A stretch of 64,000 bases of DNA from Salegentibacter mishustinae (GTDB lineage: Bacteria; Bacteroidota; Bacteroidia; Flavobacteriales; Flavobacteriaceae), in assembly GCF_002900095.1 (NCBI RefSeq), contig NZ_LLKN01000002.1, forward strand, positions 1,240,001 through 1,304,000. The letters run 5' to 3'. A model generated the notes under the pieces. It was given only the letters and a program-made list of their open reading frames with translations, was not told where the DNA came from and did no database searches. Each line of letters opens with the position of its first letter. Position 1 is the stretch's first letter. A program made the translations under genes and the position numbers. Positions 15,474 through 25,264 of the stretch are shown piece after piece.

Positions 15474-17063
15474 ATGGACATAGAAAATCTTGTTAGACTG
15501 CTTCTGATCATCGGGCCGGTAAGCATATTGTTCTATATATGTTTTAGGCTGATCAACCGCTTTGCTTTTATTTTGAATTTATTGCTGATGGTGGCCCTTG
15601 GCATTTATGGGGTCCAGGATAACCAGTGGATTCCGGCTTTGTTATTCCTGGGTTGTCCGTTGCTCCTGATCAATACCCTGATGTATGTTTTTTTACATAC
15701 TCACCAGGATAATAAAAAGATCAATAAAAAATACCAGATCGGTTTTGCAACCACCAAAGGAAAATTTAAACTGGAAAATATTAAACGGGGCGCTTCCGTT
15801 ATTGGCTCTGCCGGAAGCGGGAAGACCGAAAGCGTAGTGTATGGCTTTTTAAAGCATTTTCAACAGGAAAATTTTTGTGGGGTGATCCACGACTATAAGG
15901 ACTTTGAGCTCACTGAAATGGCCTACCCGCTTTTTAAAGACCGGGAAATTCCCTTTAAGATTATTTCCTTTGATAAGATCCTCCATCGGGTGAATCCCAT
16001 CGCTCCACCATACCTGGAAAATGAGGAAAGCGTCAATGAAGTCTCCCGGGTACTGGTGGAAAACCTATTGGAACAACGAGAGTCAGGTACCTCGGGGACT
16101 ACAAAATTTTTTAATGATGCCGCGGAAGGGCTAATCGGAGGACTGATCTGGAAATTAAAAGCGGATTATCCGAAGTTTTGTACCCTTCCACACCTTATCG
16201 CCATCTACCAATACCTGGATACCGATAGCCTTATCCAGTTTTTGGAAACCAATACCACCTCTCGAGCGATGGCCGATGCCTTTATCAGCGGTAAAGATTC
16301 TGAGCGGCAAACGGCCGGGGTAAAAAGTACCCTGGCCAATGCCCTTAAAAGGATCAGTACCCAACAGATCTTTATGGTCCTTTCTAAAGATGAAGTTCCG
16401 CTTCATATTAATAGTGAGCAAAACCCTTCGGTTATTTCAGTGGTCAATAATCCCAAATACGAAGCTTCCTACTCCCCGGTCATAGCCACTATTATCCATA
16501 CCATCACTAAACAAATGAGTGTGCGTAACTCTAAAGCTTCTTTCCTGCTGATGGAAGAAGCGCCAACACTTCGTTTGCTGAATATGCACCGCATTCCTGC
16601 CACGCTGAGGAGTTATGATATCGCTACTATTTATGTAATGCAGGATAAGATCCAAAACGATATGATGTATGGGGATAAAGCCAGTAAGGCAATCCTGAGT
16701 AATCTTTCCTATCAGTTCTTTGGAAAGGTAAATGACCCCGACACCGCCAAATATTACGAGCGCTTTTTTGAAATTGTGAAAAAGCCCACAACCAGTGTCA
16801 ACCGCGGGTATAGCCTGGATTTTGACACAAGGGTGACCACCGGGGAGAAGGAAATTCCAAAAATCAGGGCTGATGTTTTCTTTCGGTTAAAACAAGGAGA
16901 ATTTATAACCTATGCAGACGGGAAGGATAAAAAAGTACAGTTTAAATTGCAGAAGATTTACCGCGATCTACCTTCAGCTAACGACCAAAAACCTTATTCC
17001 AAAGCTGATTTAGAAGCTAATTTTGAAAGGGTGTATAAGGAGGCCAGGTCTATATTTGAGTAA
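15474..17063 (+). CDS. Type IV coupling ATPase (VirD4/TraG-like, MobC)
   Basis: 529 residues with two or three N-terminal membrane helices (about 7-75), Walker A GSAGSGKT (111-118), a Walker B region with SFLLMEEAPTLRLL, and a C-terminal domain ending in GEFITYADGKDKKVQFKLQ. It belongs to the type IV secretory system conjugative DNA transfer (TraG/VirD4) family and would link the relaxosome to the mating channel. It lies 11 bases after the relaxase. In Bacteroidota elements this gene is commonly called mobC or traG-like; it is distinct from the VirB4-type TraG at 22862-25264. Confidence 0.9.
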   Translation: MDIENLVRLLLIIGPVSILFYICFRLINRFAFILNLLLMVALGIYGVQDNQWIPALLFLGCPLLLINTLMYVFLHTHQDNKKINKKYQIGFATTKGKFKLENIKRGASVIGSAGSGKTESVVYGFLKHFQQENFCGVIHDYKDFELTEMAYPLFKDREIPFKIISFDKILHRVNPIAPPYLENEESVNEVSRVLVENLLEQRESGTSGTTKFFNDAAEGLIGGLIWKLKADYPKFCTLPHLIAIYQYLDTDSLIQFLETNTTSRAMADAFISGKDSERQTAGVKSTLANALKRISTQQIFMVLSKDEVPLHINSEQNPSVISVVNNPKYEASYSPVIATIIHTITKQMSVRNSKASFLLMEEAPTLRLLNMHRIPATLRSYDIATIYVMQDKIQNDMMYGDKASKAILSNLSYQFFGKVNDPDTAKYYERFFEIVKKPTTSVNRGYSLDFDTRVTTGEKEIPKIRADVFFRLKQGEFITYADGKDKKVQFKLQKIYRDLPSANDQKPYSKADLEANFERVYKEARSIFE

Positions 17064-17102
17064 GCTGAAAATAGTTTTTAATATCATTTCATTTTTGGTA
17101 GA

Positions 17103-17158
17103 TGTCAAGTAAATACTGTAAAAAACTTGACAATTTATATTTTAATTCATTATCTTTG
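17103..17158 (+). promoter_or_regulatory. Promoter and operator of the AbiE pair
   Basis: A perfect eight-base inverted repeat, TGTCAAGT (17103-17110) and ACTTGACA (17125-17132), overlaps the -33 TTG (17127-17129). The -7 box TATCTTTG is at 17151-17158, 21 bases on. The ATG at 17166 would leave an almost leaderless mRNA. AbiEi antitoxins are known to repress their own promoter through inverted repeats. Confidence 0.7.
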
Positions 17159-17165
17159 CCATATT

Positions 17166-17891
17166 ATGAATATTGCGACATCCATAAAGTATCAAGTAGA
17201 TCGTATAAATACCGGGAAGGTATTTACCTATGATAGCCTATCCATTCCCCAGAATGAATTCTCCGCTGCTGCAAAAGCTTTAAGCAGGATGGTTGCCAGG
17301 GGTGTGATTAAAAGATATAAAAAAGGGATGTATTATAAGCCCAAACAAACTATTTTTGGGGAAATAAAACCAAGTGAGGAAGAATTACTTTATAGTTATC
17401 TTTTTGAAAATGGTGAGCCAATTGCATACATAACAGGGACTCGGTTATATAATGAACTTGGCCTTACTACTCAAATCCCTACAACACTAAGAGTGGCCAG
17501 TTGGGATAAGATGATAAAAACCAAGATTGGAAACCTTGTTGTAAAGCCTGCTAAAAGTTATGCACCTGTTTCAAAAGAAAATATTCCTTTCTTGCAATTA
17601 CTGGACGTAATGAAAGATTTTAAGAAAATTCCGGATCTGGATAAAAAGAAGGGGGTTGATTTTTTAAAGAAAAAAATCAAAGGGCTTTCTCACACCGATA
17701 AAATACAACTAGTTGATCTTGCTAAATCCTATCCTCCCAAGGTGAGGGCATTTTTAGGAGCTCTTCTTGAAGCACTCTCTTTTAAAGAAATGAGTGAATC
17801 GCTTAAAAACACCCTTAATTATTTAAGCAACTATGAATTCGGAATATCCGAAAAAATACTGACCACCACTACAAACTGGAAGATTTCCTGA
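17166..17891 (+). CDS. AbiEi-like antitoxin (DUF6088 family)
   Basis: 241 residues from the ATG at 17166; the frame opens 13 codons earlier inside the promoter, so that start is rejected. The N-terminal winged-helix (VDRINTGKVFTYDSL...AAAKALSRMVARGVIKRYKKGMYY) and the C-terminal region match the DUF6088/AbiEi antitoxins of type IV toxin-antitoxin systems, which repress transcription and counter the AbiEii nucleotidyltransferase. Its stop overlaps the toxin start by one base (TGATG). The pair lies between the mobilisation and tra blocks, a usual cargo site. Confidence 0.83.
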   Translation: MNIATSIKYQVDRINTGKVFTYDSLSIPQNEFSAAAKALSRMVARGVIKRYKKGMYYKPKQTIFGEIKPSEEELLYSYLFENGEPIAYITGTRLYNELGLTTQIPTTLRVASWDKMIKTKIGNLVVKPAKSYAPVSKENIPFLQLLDVMKDFKKIPDLDKKKGVDFLKKKIKGLSHTDKIQLVDLAKSYPPKVRAFLGALLEALSFKEMSESLKNTLNYLSNYEFGISEKILTTTTNWKIS

Positions 17892-18868
17892 TGAAATTAC
17901 ATGATTTTAAAAATGCATTTCAGGGGGCTATTGTAGCTACTGCTCAACATTTTGGAATTTCTGAAATCTATGTGGAAAAGGACTATTGGGTTACTTTAGC
18001 ACTTAAAGAGATTTTTACCAATGAATCAACCAGGGAGCTCGCCGTTTTTAAAGGTGGAACATCCCTTTCTAAATGCTTCAGGATTATTGAGCGCTTTTCC
18101 GAAGATATCGATTTGGTCGTTATAAAAGAGGAGGGGGAAACCGATAATTCCCTAAAACGAAAACTCAAAAAAGTCACTGGTGCACTGGAACCTGTTATGA
18201 CTGTTATTCCCGACCATCCTTTAGAAAACAAACGAGGCAAAATTAGAAAAGTGGTCTATGGTTACGATAAAGTAGGCGTGGAGGGTGCCTTCGGCCAGAT
18301 CCGGGATCATATTGTAGTGGAAGCTTCAAGTCTTGGGAAATCCCATCCTTCAGAAATAGTCAATGTCCATTCTATGATTACGGCCTTTATTGCCACGACT
18401 AATAATGTAGATCTTATCAATGCGTACCACCTTGAACCTTTTAAGGTTACGGTATTAAGTATAGAACGTACCTTTTGTGAAAAAATAATAAGCCTGGTCC
18501 GGTTTTCCTATACCGAAAATCCTTTGGAAGATTTAACAGATAAGGTTCGCCATACTTATGATTTGCATCAACTGCTGCAACAAGATAAAATCTCTTCGTT
18601 TTTGCAATCTGATGATTTTGAAAAAATGCTGCTGCAAGTAGGTAAAGATGATGATAAGGCCATTCCCAAGGATAAGGAGTGGTTACTGAAACATCCGTCC
18701 CAGTCCCTGTTCTTTAGTCAAACAGAGATGGTTTGGAAATCCTTGAGCAAAACTTATTCTGGTTCGTTTAGTGAGTTGCTAACCGGAGACCTTCCCGAAG
18801 AGAGGGAGGTTCTAAAATCCCTGATGAGGATTTCGGGAAGGTTAAAAGAAGTGAAATGGGAAATTTAA
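17891..18868 (+). CDS. AbiEii-like nucleotidyltransferase toxin
   Basis: 325 residues with the nucleotidyltransferase motif GGTSLSK (55-61) and SEDIDL (70-75, acidic pair Asp72 and Asp74), followed by a helical domain. This is the AbiEii/AbiGii toxin family, enzymes that add nucleotides to tRNA or other targets; with AbiEi they give phage abortive infection and element stability. Its start overlaps the antitoxin stop, giving coupled translation. A bidirectional hairpin separates it from the convergent traN. Confidence 0.88.
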   Translation: MKLHDFKNAFQGAIVATAQHFGISEIYVEKDYWVTLALKEIFTNESTRELAVFKGGTSLSKCFRIIERFSEDIDLVVIKEEGETDNSLKRKLKKVTGALEPVMTVIPDHPLENKRGKIRKVVYGYDKVGVEGAFGQIRDHIVVEASSLGKSHPSEIVNVHSMITAFIATTNNVDLINAYHLEPFKVTVLSIERTFCEKIISLVRFSYTENPLEDLTDKVRHTYDLHQLLQQDKISSFLQSDDFEKMLLQVGKDDDKAIPKDKEWLLKHPSQSLFFSQTEMVWKSLSKTYSGSFSELLTGDLPEEREVLKSLMRISGRLKEVKWEI

Positions 18869-18885
18869 ATTTTAGAGCTTCTAAT

Positions 18886-18906
18886 TTGATAAGCTTTCCT
18901 TATCAA
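18886..18906. terminator. Bidirectional terminator between abiEii and traN
   Basis: TTGATAAG and CTTATCAA form a perfect eight-base-pair stem with a five-base loop between two convergent genes; the right arm overlaps the traN stop. Confidence 0.65.
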
Positions 18907-19736
18907 TTCGGATTATTAATTAACCGATGCGATACCTTTAGTTTTAAATTTCGTTCCCCGTCTTTTTCATTGAGCTCCAAAATCGCCCTCCTTTCTTTAG
19001 ACAATGAAAACTTTGGCAGTACATAAACTATTTTTACAGTTTTATTTTTTCGAACCTTGGTCGGCATCTTGTATTTAAAAACCGGATCCTGGTATAAACG
19101 CTGCAGGGATTTCTTCTTTCCCTTTTTGCGTGTTTCACTGACCAATTTTAAGAAATTGAGATCGTAATCCAGACCTGATCTATTCTCAATTTTGATCACA
19201 AAATAGAGCTGCTCCTTATTAAAAACGATATCCTCAACACTTAATATGATACCGTACTTACGTTTTTTTATCCGGCCAATACGTTGTTTCTTACTAAGCA
19301 AGTAGCTGCAGAATTTTCGGTAATAATCTTCCTTATCGCTTAAGTATTTTTGTGAATTACTGGTCTTAATAGAAACCATAGCAACAGGCTTTTCCTTTCC
19401 TATACTTTCGGCTTTCGGGATAAAATAGTTCAGCCTGGTAAGTTGTTCCTTATACTTCAGGATGTAGGAAAAGACCGATCCATCTTCGCCGATAACGAGC
19501 AAGTTACTTTCCTTGCCGGGTTTGGCTTGCAGTAGGCCAAAATGCTGTTGTTTTTCCCGATTATAAGTAAAAATAAAATTTGCTGCACCCGTAATGCCCT
19601 GGTTGATCGCTTTAGGGAAAAATAGAGCAACATTTTTATAATCATTGGCGTAAATGGTGTCCAGTTTTTCCTGGGTTTGTGCACTGGTGATGATAAAAAC
19701 CAGTAGAGCGGCCTTGGTTAAAATATACTTTTTCAT
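18903..19736 (-). CDS. traN: Conjugative transposon protein TraN (DUF4138)
   Basis: 277 residues with a signal peptide (KYILTKAALLVFIITSAQT) and the DUF4138 pattern (YANDYKNVALFFPKAINQGITGAANFIFTYN near the N-terminus). A Lys/Arg-rich middle and a beta-rich C-terminal part (IVFNKEQLYFVIKIENRSGLDYDL) follow. TraN is a periplasmic or outer-membrane part of the Bacteroidota mating channel, comparable in position to VirB9. It is the last of eight tra genes read on the minus strand in the order E-F-G-I-J-K-M-N. Confidence 0.9.
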   Translation of the reverse strand: MKKYILTKAALLVFIITSAQTQEKLDTIYANDYKNVALFFPKAINQGITGAANFIFTYNREKQQHFGLLQAKPGKESNLLVIGEDGSVFSYILKYKEQLTRLNYFIPKAESIGKEKPVAMVSIKTSNSQKYLSDKEDYYRKFCSYLLSKKQRIGRIKKRKYGIILSVEDIVFNKEQLYFVIKIENRSGLDYDLNFLKLVSETRKKGKKKSLQRLYQDPVFKYKMPTKVRKNKTVKIVYVLPKFSLSKERRAILELNEKDGERNLKLKVSHRLINNPN

Positions 19737-19746
19737 AATGATTGTT

Positions 19747-20733
19747 TTATTGGTTAGCCATTCCCCAGTCGGGTTCAGGTTTGCTGGCTTTGAGAATTAA
19801 TCGGTAATTATTTAGAATAGTCACTTTTAGGTTGCGGTTATTTCGCCGAAACACTTTGCTTATCCCACTGACTTGGGGTAAGCTAGGGATATTGATATCA
19901 CTAATTACATCGTCCAGGACTTCCGTAGTAACTTCCGCTCGGAAATTATTCTCGATGTAAATACCTTCGCTACCATCTTCAAGGTCAAAAGCTTTTAAGC
20001 TAGTTTGATGCTTATTGATATTTTCGATCTCAATCAAGACGCGATTTGGCTGAAAACTCACAAAGCCGAAAACCGGAGTATTTTTGGGGATAAATTTGTC
20101 ACGAATCCTGGCAGGTTGTGCAAGTCGCATTCGAAGCCTGGAGTTTGCTTTCACCACTTGGGTACCATCAACCATCACTTTAATTTCCTTATCGGTAATA
20201 TTTGTAAAATGATCCTTAGATTCCTTGGGAGCAGAAGCAAAAAATAATTGATGTTCCAGTCCCATTTCTTTGGCTTCGATTTTTCGCTTTACTTCAATTT
20301 CCGAAGTATCTACTTTTGGTACTGTTTTTATTAGGCCCGGGCTGTTATTCTCCGGTGGGCTGGTTGGCCGCGTTTGTGTAAGCTTTGCAATTTGGGCCTG
20401 CCGGGCTTTTCCCAGCTCATAAATACTATCGATCTTGCGCTCTTTTTCTTTTTCCAAAAGCTCGGTGTCGTAATAGCCTAAAGAATCTAAAAACGTTTCA
20501 TCATAAATACTTGGCGCATTCTTATCCCGAACTACTTTAAGGTTGTCAATAGCCTCCAGTTTGGAATCATAGGTTTGCTGGCTTTCTTCTTCAAGGTCCG
20601 GGATCTCCGTTTGCCGGAGGTTTTCCTGTTGCTCTTCATCCTCCCCGGTGATCATCAAGGTATAGGAGATAAGAAAAATCACAATGACCGCCAGAACGCT
20701 AATGAATACGATTTTGTTCTTTTCAATTTTCAT
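19747..20733 (-). CDS. traM: Conjugative transposon protein TraM
   Basis: 328 residues: short cytoplasmic start, one membrane helix (IVFISVLAVIVIFLISYTLMI), a charged coiled-coil stretch (about 30-150, rich in Glu, Lys and Gln), then a C-terminal beta domain (LRMRLAQPARIRDKFIPKNTPVFGFVSF and onward). This is the layout of VirB10-like TraM, which spans the envelope and bridges inner and outer membrane parts. It lies 10 bases before traN. Confidence 0.9.
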   Translation of the reverse strand: MKIEKNKIVFISVLAVIVIFLISYTLMITGEDEEQQENLRQTEIPDLEEESQQTYDSKLEAIDNLKVVRDKNAPSIYDETFLDSLGYYDTELLEKEKERKIDSIYELGKARQAQIAKLTQTRPTSPPENNSPGLIKTVPKVDTSEIEVKRKIEAKEMGLEHQLFFASAPKESKDHFTNITDKEIKVMVDGTQVVKANSRLRMRLAQPARIRDKFIPKNTPVFGFVSFQPNRVLIEIENINKHQTSLKAFDLEDGSEGIYIENNFRAEVTTEVLDDVISDINIPSLPQVSGISKVFRRNNRNLKVTILNNYRLILKASKPEPDWGMANQ

Positions 20734-20744
20734 CCGTTTTAATT

Positions 20745-21359
20745 TTAATTTTGTGAGGGTACTTTTCTTAAACTGTTTTCGAAATAATCCGCAATGAGAA
20801 GTCCGTGTGGATTATGGGGGAAGTGACGATCTACGATGAGCAGTTTTCCCGTGGTAACCAGTTCGTAGGTATCCACAATGCTGCCGCGGTTAATCTCGAA
20901 AATAACAGTGGTTTTAAAACCATAGGAACCTTCCTTTTCTTCGAGCTGTGAATCGATCGTTAATACCTTTTGAACCAGCGAGTACTGCAATAAGCGGTTG
21001 TAAACCCCTTCCGCCTTTTTCTGCCTGTATAGGTTGTCTACCGAACTATTGCCAAGCCATAATGCTTTTTCCAGGTTTTTCTTAAAGCTATTGGCATCAA
21101 TATTATAGAAGTAGGTGTGAAACAGCTCCAGGTGGGCAAGGGCCTCCACCTGGAAGTTTTCTTTTTGAGTAACCAGTTTTAATGGAATAATACTGCCATC
21201 GGTGTTGATAGCAAAAGCGGTGTTTAGCGCCTTGTTCCGAGTGGAGATAGCCATCCAAATGGCAAAGGCACTGCAACTCATCGAGCAAACCACTACGGCT
21301 AGTACGATAAAACGGTTGAGTTTTAAAACTGAGTAGATATTTTTATAAGGTGTTTTCAT
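20745..21359 (-). CDS. traK: Conjugative transposon protein TraK
   Basis: 204 residues with one N-terminal membrane helix (LNRFIVLAVVVCSMSCSAFAIWM) and a periplasmic domain carrying HLELFHTYFYNIDANSFKKNLEKALWLG. This is the TraK family of Bacteroidota conjugative elements, VirB8-like in place and topology. It lies 11 bases upstream of traM and 46 bases after traJ. Confidence 0.9.
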   Translation of the reverse strand: MKTPYKNIYSVLKLNRFIVLAVVVCSMSCSAFAIWMAISTRNKALNTAFAINTDGSIIPLKLVTQKENFQVEALAHLELFHTYFYNIDANSFKKNLEKALWLGNSSVDNLYRQKKAEGVYNRLLQYSLVQKVLTIDSQLEEKEGSYGFKTTVIFEINRGSIVDTYELVTTGKLLIVDRHFPHNPHGLLIADYFENSLRKVPSQN

Positions 21360-21405
21360 ATTTAAAATTTTTATTGATTTTAATCGGATAAAATCCTAAT
21401 GAGCT

Positions 21406-22254
21406 TTATGTGGTGAACAGTCTCAGTGTAAAAGAAATAGCACGCCTGTAGAGTTTGAATTTTAAAATCACGATAAAAGCTATAGATCCCAGCTCTACAA
21501 CCGGGGCAAAAAAACCGCTCCCGTAATCCGTACCGAATAGGTTTTCCCAAAAATTGGTATTAATTTCTGTGTAAAGGGCATTGATAAACACATTAACCAG
21601 GAAGAAGGCTGGGACCAGCATATATACCGCCGCATACAGCCTGAAAAAGCCATAAGCCATCGAGCGAAACTTCTCAAATACCGCCAGACTAAGCACCAGG
21701 GGAAAAAAGGCCTGCATTATTCCTAATAGGAAATAACGTTCCGCCAGGAATAAGGGATAGATGAATAAATCCAGCATCCATAAGAACAGGCTAATTAAAA
21801 ATGCAAAGGTTTTAAAGCCGTAAAGGGGTGTCACCAGGGCCTCATAAAGTAAGGCCATGGCTTTGCGCATCGCCCCCATAGGGGAGACATCTTCTTCTAT
21901 AGGAATCTCTTGCATCTGAAGAGGTAATAGGGCAGGGGCGGTGTCGCGATACTGGTTTTCAATGGCCACAAGAATGTTGTCAAAGAATCCCAGGATTTGC
22001 GTTGAAAAAATAACCAGCAGAACTACCGCAAAGTTTTTCGCCAAATCACCGGGGGAAAGCCCCCAGGTATAGCCCTGCCTATCGGCTACCCCTTCATTAT
22101 ACTTTTTAAGGATGTTGACCAAAAAGAAGAGCACCGCCAGAGTTTTCATACCTACGATTGTATACTGAGAAAATTCGCTCTCCTGGATGGTTTGGAAAAC
22201 GCTGTCGATATATTCGACACCTACGGCCATTATGATCATTCCTTCCATCATCAA
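21406..22254 (-). CDS. traJ: Conjugative transposon protein TraJ
   Basis: 282 residues with about six or seven membrane helices and the conserved loop NKYRDTAPALLP-like segment (here ENQYRDTAPALLPLQMQE). It matches TraJ of Bacteroidota elements, VirB6-like in the channel core. The start region has several Met (MMMEGMIIMAV); the first overlaps the traI stop by four bases, which supports coupled translation. Confidence 0.9.
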   Translation of the reverse strand: MMMEGMIIMAVGVEYIDSVFQTIQESEFSQYTIVGMKTLAVLFFLVNILKKYNEGVADRQGYTWGLSPGDLAKNFAVVLLVIFSTQILGFFDNILVAIENQYRDTAPALLPLQMQEIPIEEDVSPMGAMRKAMALLYEALVTPLYGFKTFAFLISLFLWMLDLFIYPLFLAERYFLLGIMQAFFPLVLSLAVFEKFRSMAYGFFRLYAAVYMLVPAFFLVNVFINALYTEINTNFWENLFGTDYGSGFFAPVVELGSIAFIVILKFKLYRRAISFTLRLFTT

Positions 22255-22832
22255 AAGCCTGTTTCCCGGTTATTGATCTTATCCTGCATTTCTCGAAAAG
22301 AAATGATCTCGCGGTAACGCTTGGTCTTTAACCGCACATCGGTGACCATTTCTTTAGACTCGAGTTCTTTTTGCTTTAAAACCTCCGCCCGCTCGGCATC
22401 ACTCATTTTTAAATGATCACTTGATAAGATTTCATCGATAAACCTTGCGTTCTCCAGGGAGTTTTCTACGACGGCACTGAAGGATTCGGTGACCCGACTT
22501 ACTTCTTCTGGTTTGATGTAAGGGGAATTCAAAATATCCCGAAGGTCATCCTGCATCACCGCAATAAGGCGTTGGTTGTTACGACCTATCTCACGAACGG
22601 CTTTTAAATCCTGCACTACGCTATTGACCTTCTCAATACTCTCTTTCTGTGCCTTTAAAAAGTTGACGGTCTTGACAAGATTAGCGGTTTGCTTGGCCGA
22701 TTCAACCAGGGATTTAACCAGGCTGACGAAGTTCGTATTATCATACACCGGCATCCCCTGGCAGGCAGCGCCTGCAGGCAAGCATAAAGCAAGGGCTATT
22801 GTAAATACTAAAGTTTTGTGTTTATTTTTCAT
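22251..22832 (-). CDS. traI: Conjugative transposon protein TraI (DUF4141-like)
   Basis: 193 residues with a signal peptide ending near AACQG, then a long helical, Lys/Glu-rich body (SLVESAKQTANLVKTVNFLKAQKESIEKVNSV and onward). This is the form of the DUF4141/TraI family, comparable to VirB5 pilus-tip-type proteins. It lies between the traG ATPase gene and traJ, as expected for the E-F-G-I-J order. Confidence 0.8.
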   Translation of the reverse strand: MKNKHKTLVFTIALALCLPAGAACQGMPVYDNTNFVSLVKSLVESAKQTANLVKTVNFLKAQKESIEKVNSVVQDLKAVREIGRNNQRLIAVMQDDLRDILNSPYIKPEEVSRVTESFSAVVENSLENARFIDEILSSDHLKMSDAERAEVLKQKELESKEMVTDVRLKTKRYREIISFREMQDKINNRETGF

Positions 22833-22861
22833 ATCAAAGTGTTTTAAATTGTGATGTGCGC

Positions 22862-25264
22862 TTAGGGCTGTTTGATAAATTCCTTGATAGCCTTTTCCAT
22901 ATTTTTGGTCTTTTTATAAATGGCCATTATGGCCTCGTTTTCGGTTCCGTCGGTGAGATAGGCAGCATAGACTTCGGGTGGTACTTCCAGGCGGAAAATG
23001 TTACTTTCCTTACCGATCTTGATAAAGATCTCGGTGTACTTCCGTTTTCCGGTCAAATTATTCCTGATCGATTTCAACTGCTTGCGATCATGGCTGGAGA
23101 GGCTCAAGCGCTTGACCAGTTCTTCATAACCTTTTTCATTATTCAGGCTGTAAATCACCTGGGTGTTTTCCAGGATGCTTGAGGAAGTCGCATTATTAGG
23201 AAGCTGATTTATGGATTGTAAGATAATTCCAATGGCCCCGTTCTGTTTACGGATTGCCTGGTAGTAGAATTCCACGCTTTCCAAGACATTTTCAAACTTG
23301 AGTTGCTTGGCGAATTCATCAAAAAGGATGATTCCCTTTTCTGCTCTGTTTTTCCAGATCGTACGTTGGATCGCTGACTTGATTAGTTTGAGCATCACCG
23401 AGAGAATCTCTTTATTGTCCTTGACTTCATCGAGTTCAAAGACAATCAGCCGCTTATCTTCGATCTTGTAAGTTTGATCTTCGCTAACTTCAAATAAGAA
23501 GCTGTATAGACCATCGCCGACATACTCCGAGAGCACGTGCAAAAAGTTGGTAACATTGAAGTAGTCGGGATGGATTTTAAGGGTCTCCAGCAGCTCATCT
23601 TTTCGGTGCTCGATAAAACGGTAAAAACTATCTAAGGAATGGTTTCCCGTGGTGTTTTTGTAATAGTAACGGAGGATCTTTTTTATGGCTACGGATTGTG
23701 CTTTAGTAACCTTGTCATCTGCAGCAATGAGTTCCAATAGGAACACCGAAAGATCCTCCAGCCGCTCTGGACTTACATCATCGATATTTGATATGTAGAA
23801 AGGATTAATACCTAGACTTTTTCCGCTCTTGTAGCGCAAAACAGTGTACTTATCAGGATAGAGTTTAGCGAACTTGGTATAAGAACCTCCTAGATCGATA
23901 ATCACCAGGCGTACCCCGTTTTCAAAATATTGACGTAGAATGTTATTGGCCAGAAAGGATTTTCCTTCCCCGGTAGGGGCGAAGATGGCAAAGTTCCGCG
24001 CCTTGATGCGTTTCTTTCCCTCATCCCAAACATCTTTTAGTACAGGAATATTATGCTCACGGTCATTAAAAATGATGCCGGTAGGGTCCGATTTATAATT
24101 GGTATTATTGATATAGAGACACAAGGCATGTTTCATATCGGTCACATAGAGATCTTCATCGGAAAAATTGGAAGAGAAGCAGCAGTAGCTGTTTAGCAGG
24201 TAATTCTTTCGTTCCTCACCCCGTGGAGCGTAAGGGGTAATATCGAGTTCCTTGAACTCAGCCTTAATTTTAGAGGCAATGCCTTCCAAATTACGAGGAT
24301 CACGATCCCAGAAGATCACATTAAGATGGCCCCGGATAATCCGCGAGTTATCATCGCTATTAATCTTTTCCAGGATTTCCTGGATCTTTCCTAAAATGAC
24401 TTTGTTTTGAGACCCGAAATTTGAACTTTTGCTGAGCTCTTCAACTTTTTTATCCAGTAGCTTGCGCCATTTGTGTTTATCATCCAGGTAGAGTACCTGG
24501 TTGACTATATGGTTCTCTCTTAAATGAAGCCCCAGCCCATCAATAAACCCCTGGTGAAATACAAAGTCATCAGATGTGAATTTCTCATTGGTTTTGCTCG
24601 ACTGTACCCTTTCGCCAAAGCACAGCTCGCTATTGATAGCCAGGGCATCAAAATAATTGTCCCCCGTTTGAATATGTTGTTTTTCGAGTAGGATATCAGT
24701 ATCGAAACCTTCATTAAAACCGTTGAAGTATTCGGTAGTTAGGGTAGTGATTTCTTCTGGTGGTATTGCTTTTATAGAAACCTTTCGGCTGTTAGCAATA
24801 AAGGAAACACAATCGTTTACTGAGCCGATAAAGCTTTTAAAGTTGGCATCCAGTTCACTTACAATTTCTTTGGAGACTTTCCGAAAAGGGTTTACATATT
24901 TGAAGTTGTTTAAAGCTTTGTTCCTGGTCAGGGTGAAAAATATTAAAGAGCGGTGCGCTATATATTCCCGATCTTTAAAATGATCCCGTGTGGCTTTTTC
25001 TAAAAAGGTTATGTTTGGAAGTGAAGTTGCAGTGAATGCTTTCTTCTCATAAATATCCTGCTTTTGCACTACTGTACCCACCGGCAGGGACTTAAGCGCC
25101 TGAAACCAGGTGGCGTGCAGGTCTTCAAAATCTTTTTCCGATAAGGAGTAAATTTCAGGTAGGTCAAGCCGGTAACATAGGACGATGTTACCGTTTGCGG
25201 TAAAAACAACATTGTCCCGAATATCTGTAATAGGCCAGTGAGAGGCGAGGTTAATCTTTTTCAT
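22862..25264 (-). CDS. traG: Conjugation ATPase TraG (VirB4 type)
   Basis: 800 residues. Walker A is APTGEGKS at 429-436 (FAIFAPTGEGKSFLANNILRQYF) and Walker B lies in KGIILFDEFAKQL. The N-terminal half (ADLDxPEIYSLSEKDFE-like start, here CYRLDLPEIYSLSEKDF) is the VirB4 coupling domain. It powers pilus and channel assembly at the inner membrane. The start overlaps traF by 14 bases. Confidence 0.92.
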   Translation of the reverse strand: MKKINLASHWPITDIRDNVVFTANGNIVLCYRLDLPEIYSLSEKDFEDLHATWFQALKSLPVGTVVQKQDIYEKKAFTATSLPNITFLEKATRDHFKDREYIAHRSLIFFTLTRNKALNNFKYVNPFRKVSKEIVSELDANFKSFIGSVNDCVSFIANSRKVSIKAIPPEEITTLTTEYFNGFNEGFDTDILLEKQHIQTGDNYFDALAINSELCFGERVQSSKTNEKFTSDDFVFHQGFIDGLGLHLRENHIVNQVLYLDDKHKWRKLLDKKVEELSKSSNFGSQNKVILGKIQEILEKINSDDNSRIIRGHLNVIFWDRDPRNLEGIASKIKAEFKELDITPYAPRGEERKNYLLNSYCCFSSNFSDEDLYVTDMKHALCLYINNTNYKSDPTGIIFNDREHNIPVLKDVWDEGKKRIKARNFAIFAPTGEGKSFLANNILRQYFENGVRLVIIDLGGSYTKFAKLYPDKYTVLRYKSGKSLGINPFYISNIDDVSPERLEDLSVFLLELIAADDKVTKAQSVAIKKILRYYYKNTTGNHSLDSFYRFIEHRKDELLETLKIHPDYFNVTNFLHVLSEYVGDGLYSFLFEVSEDQTYKIEDKRLIVFELDEVKDNKEILSVMLKLIKSAIQRTIWKNRAEKGIILFDEFAKQLKFENVLESVEFYYQAIRKQNGAIGIILQSINQLPNNATSSSILENTQVIYSLNNEKGYEELVKRLSLSSHDRKQLKSIRNNLTGKRKYTEIFIKIGKESNIFRLEVPPEVYAAYLTDGTENEAIMAIYKKTKNMEKAIKEFIKQP

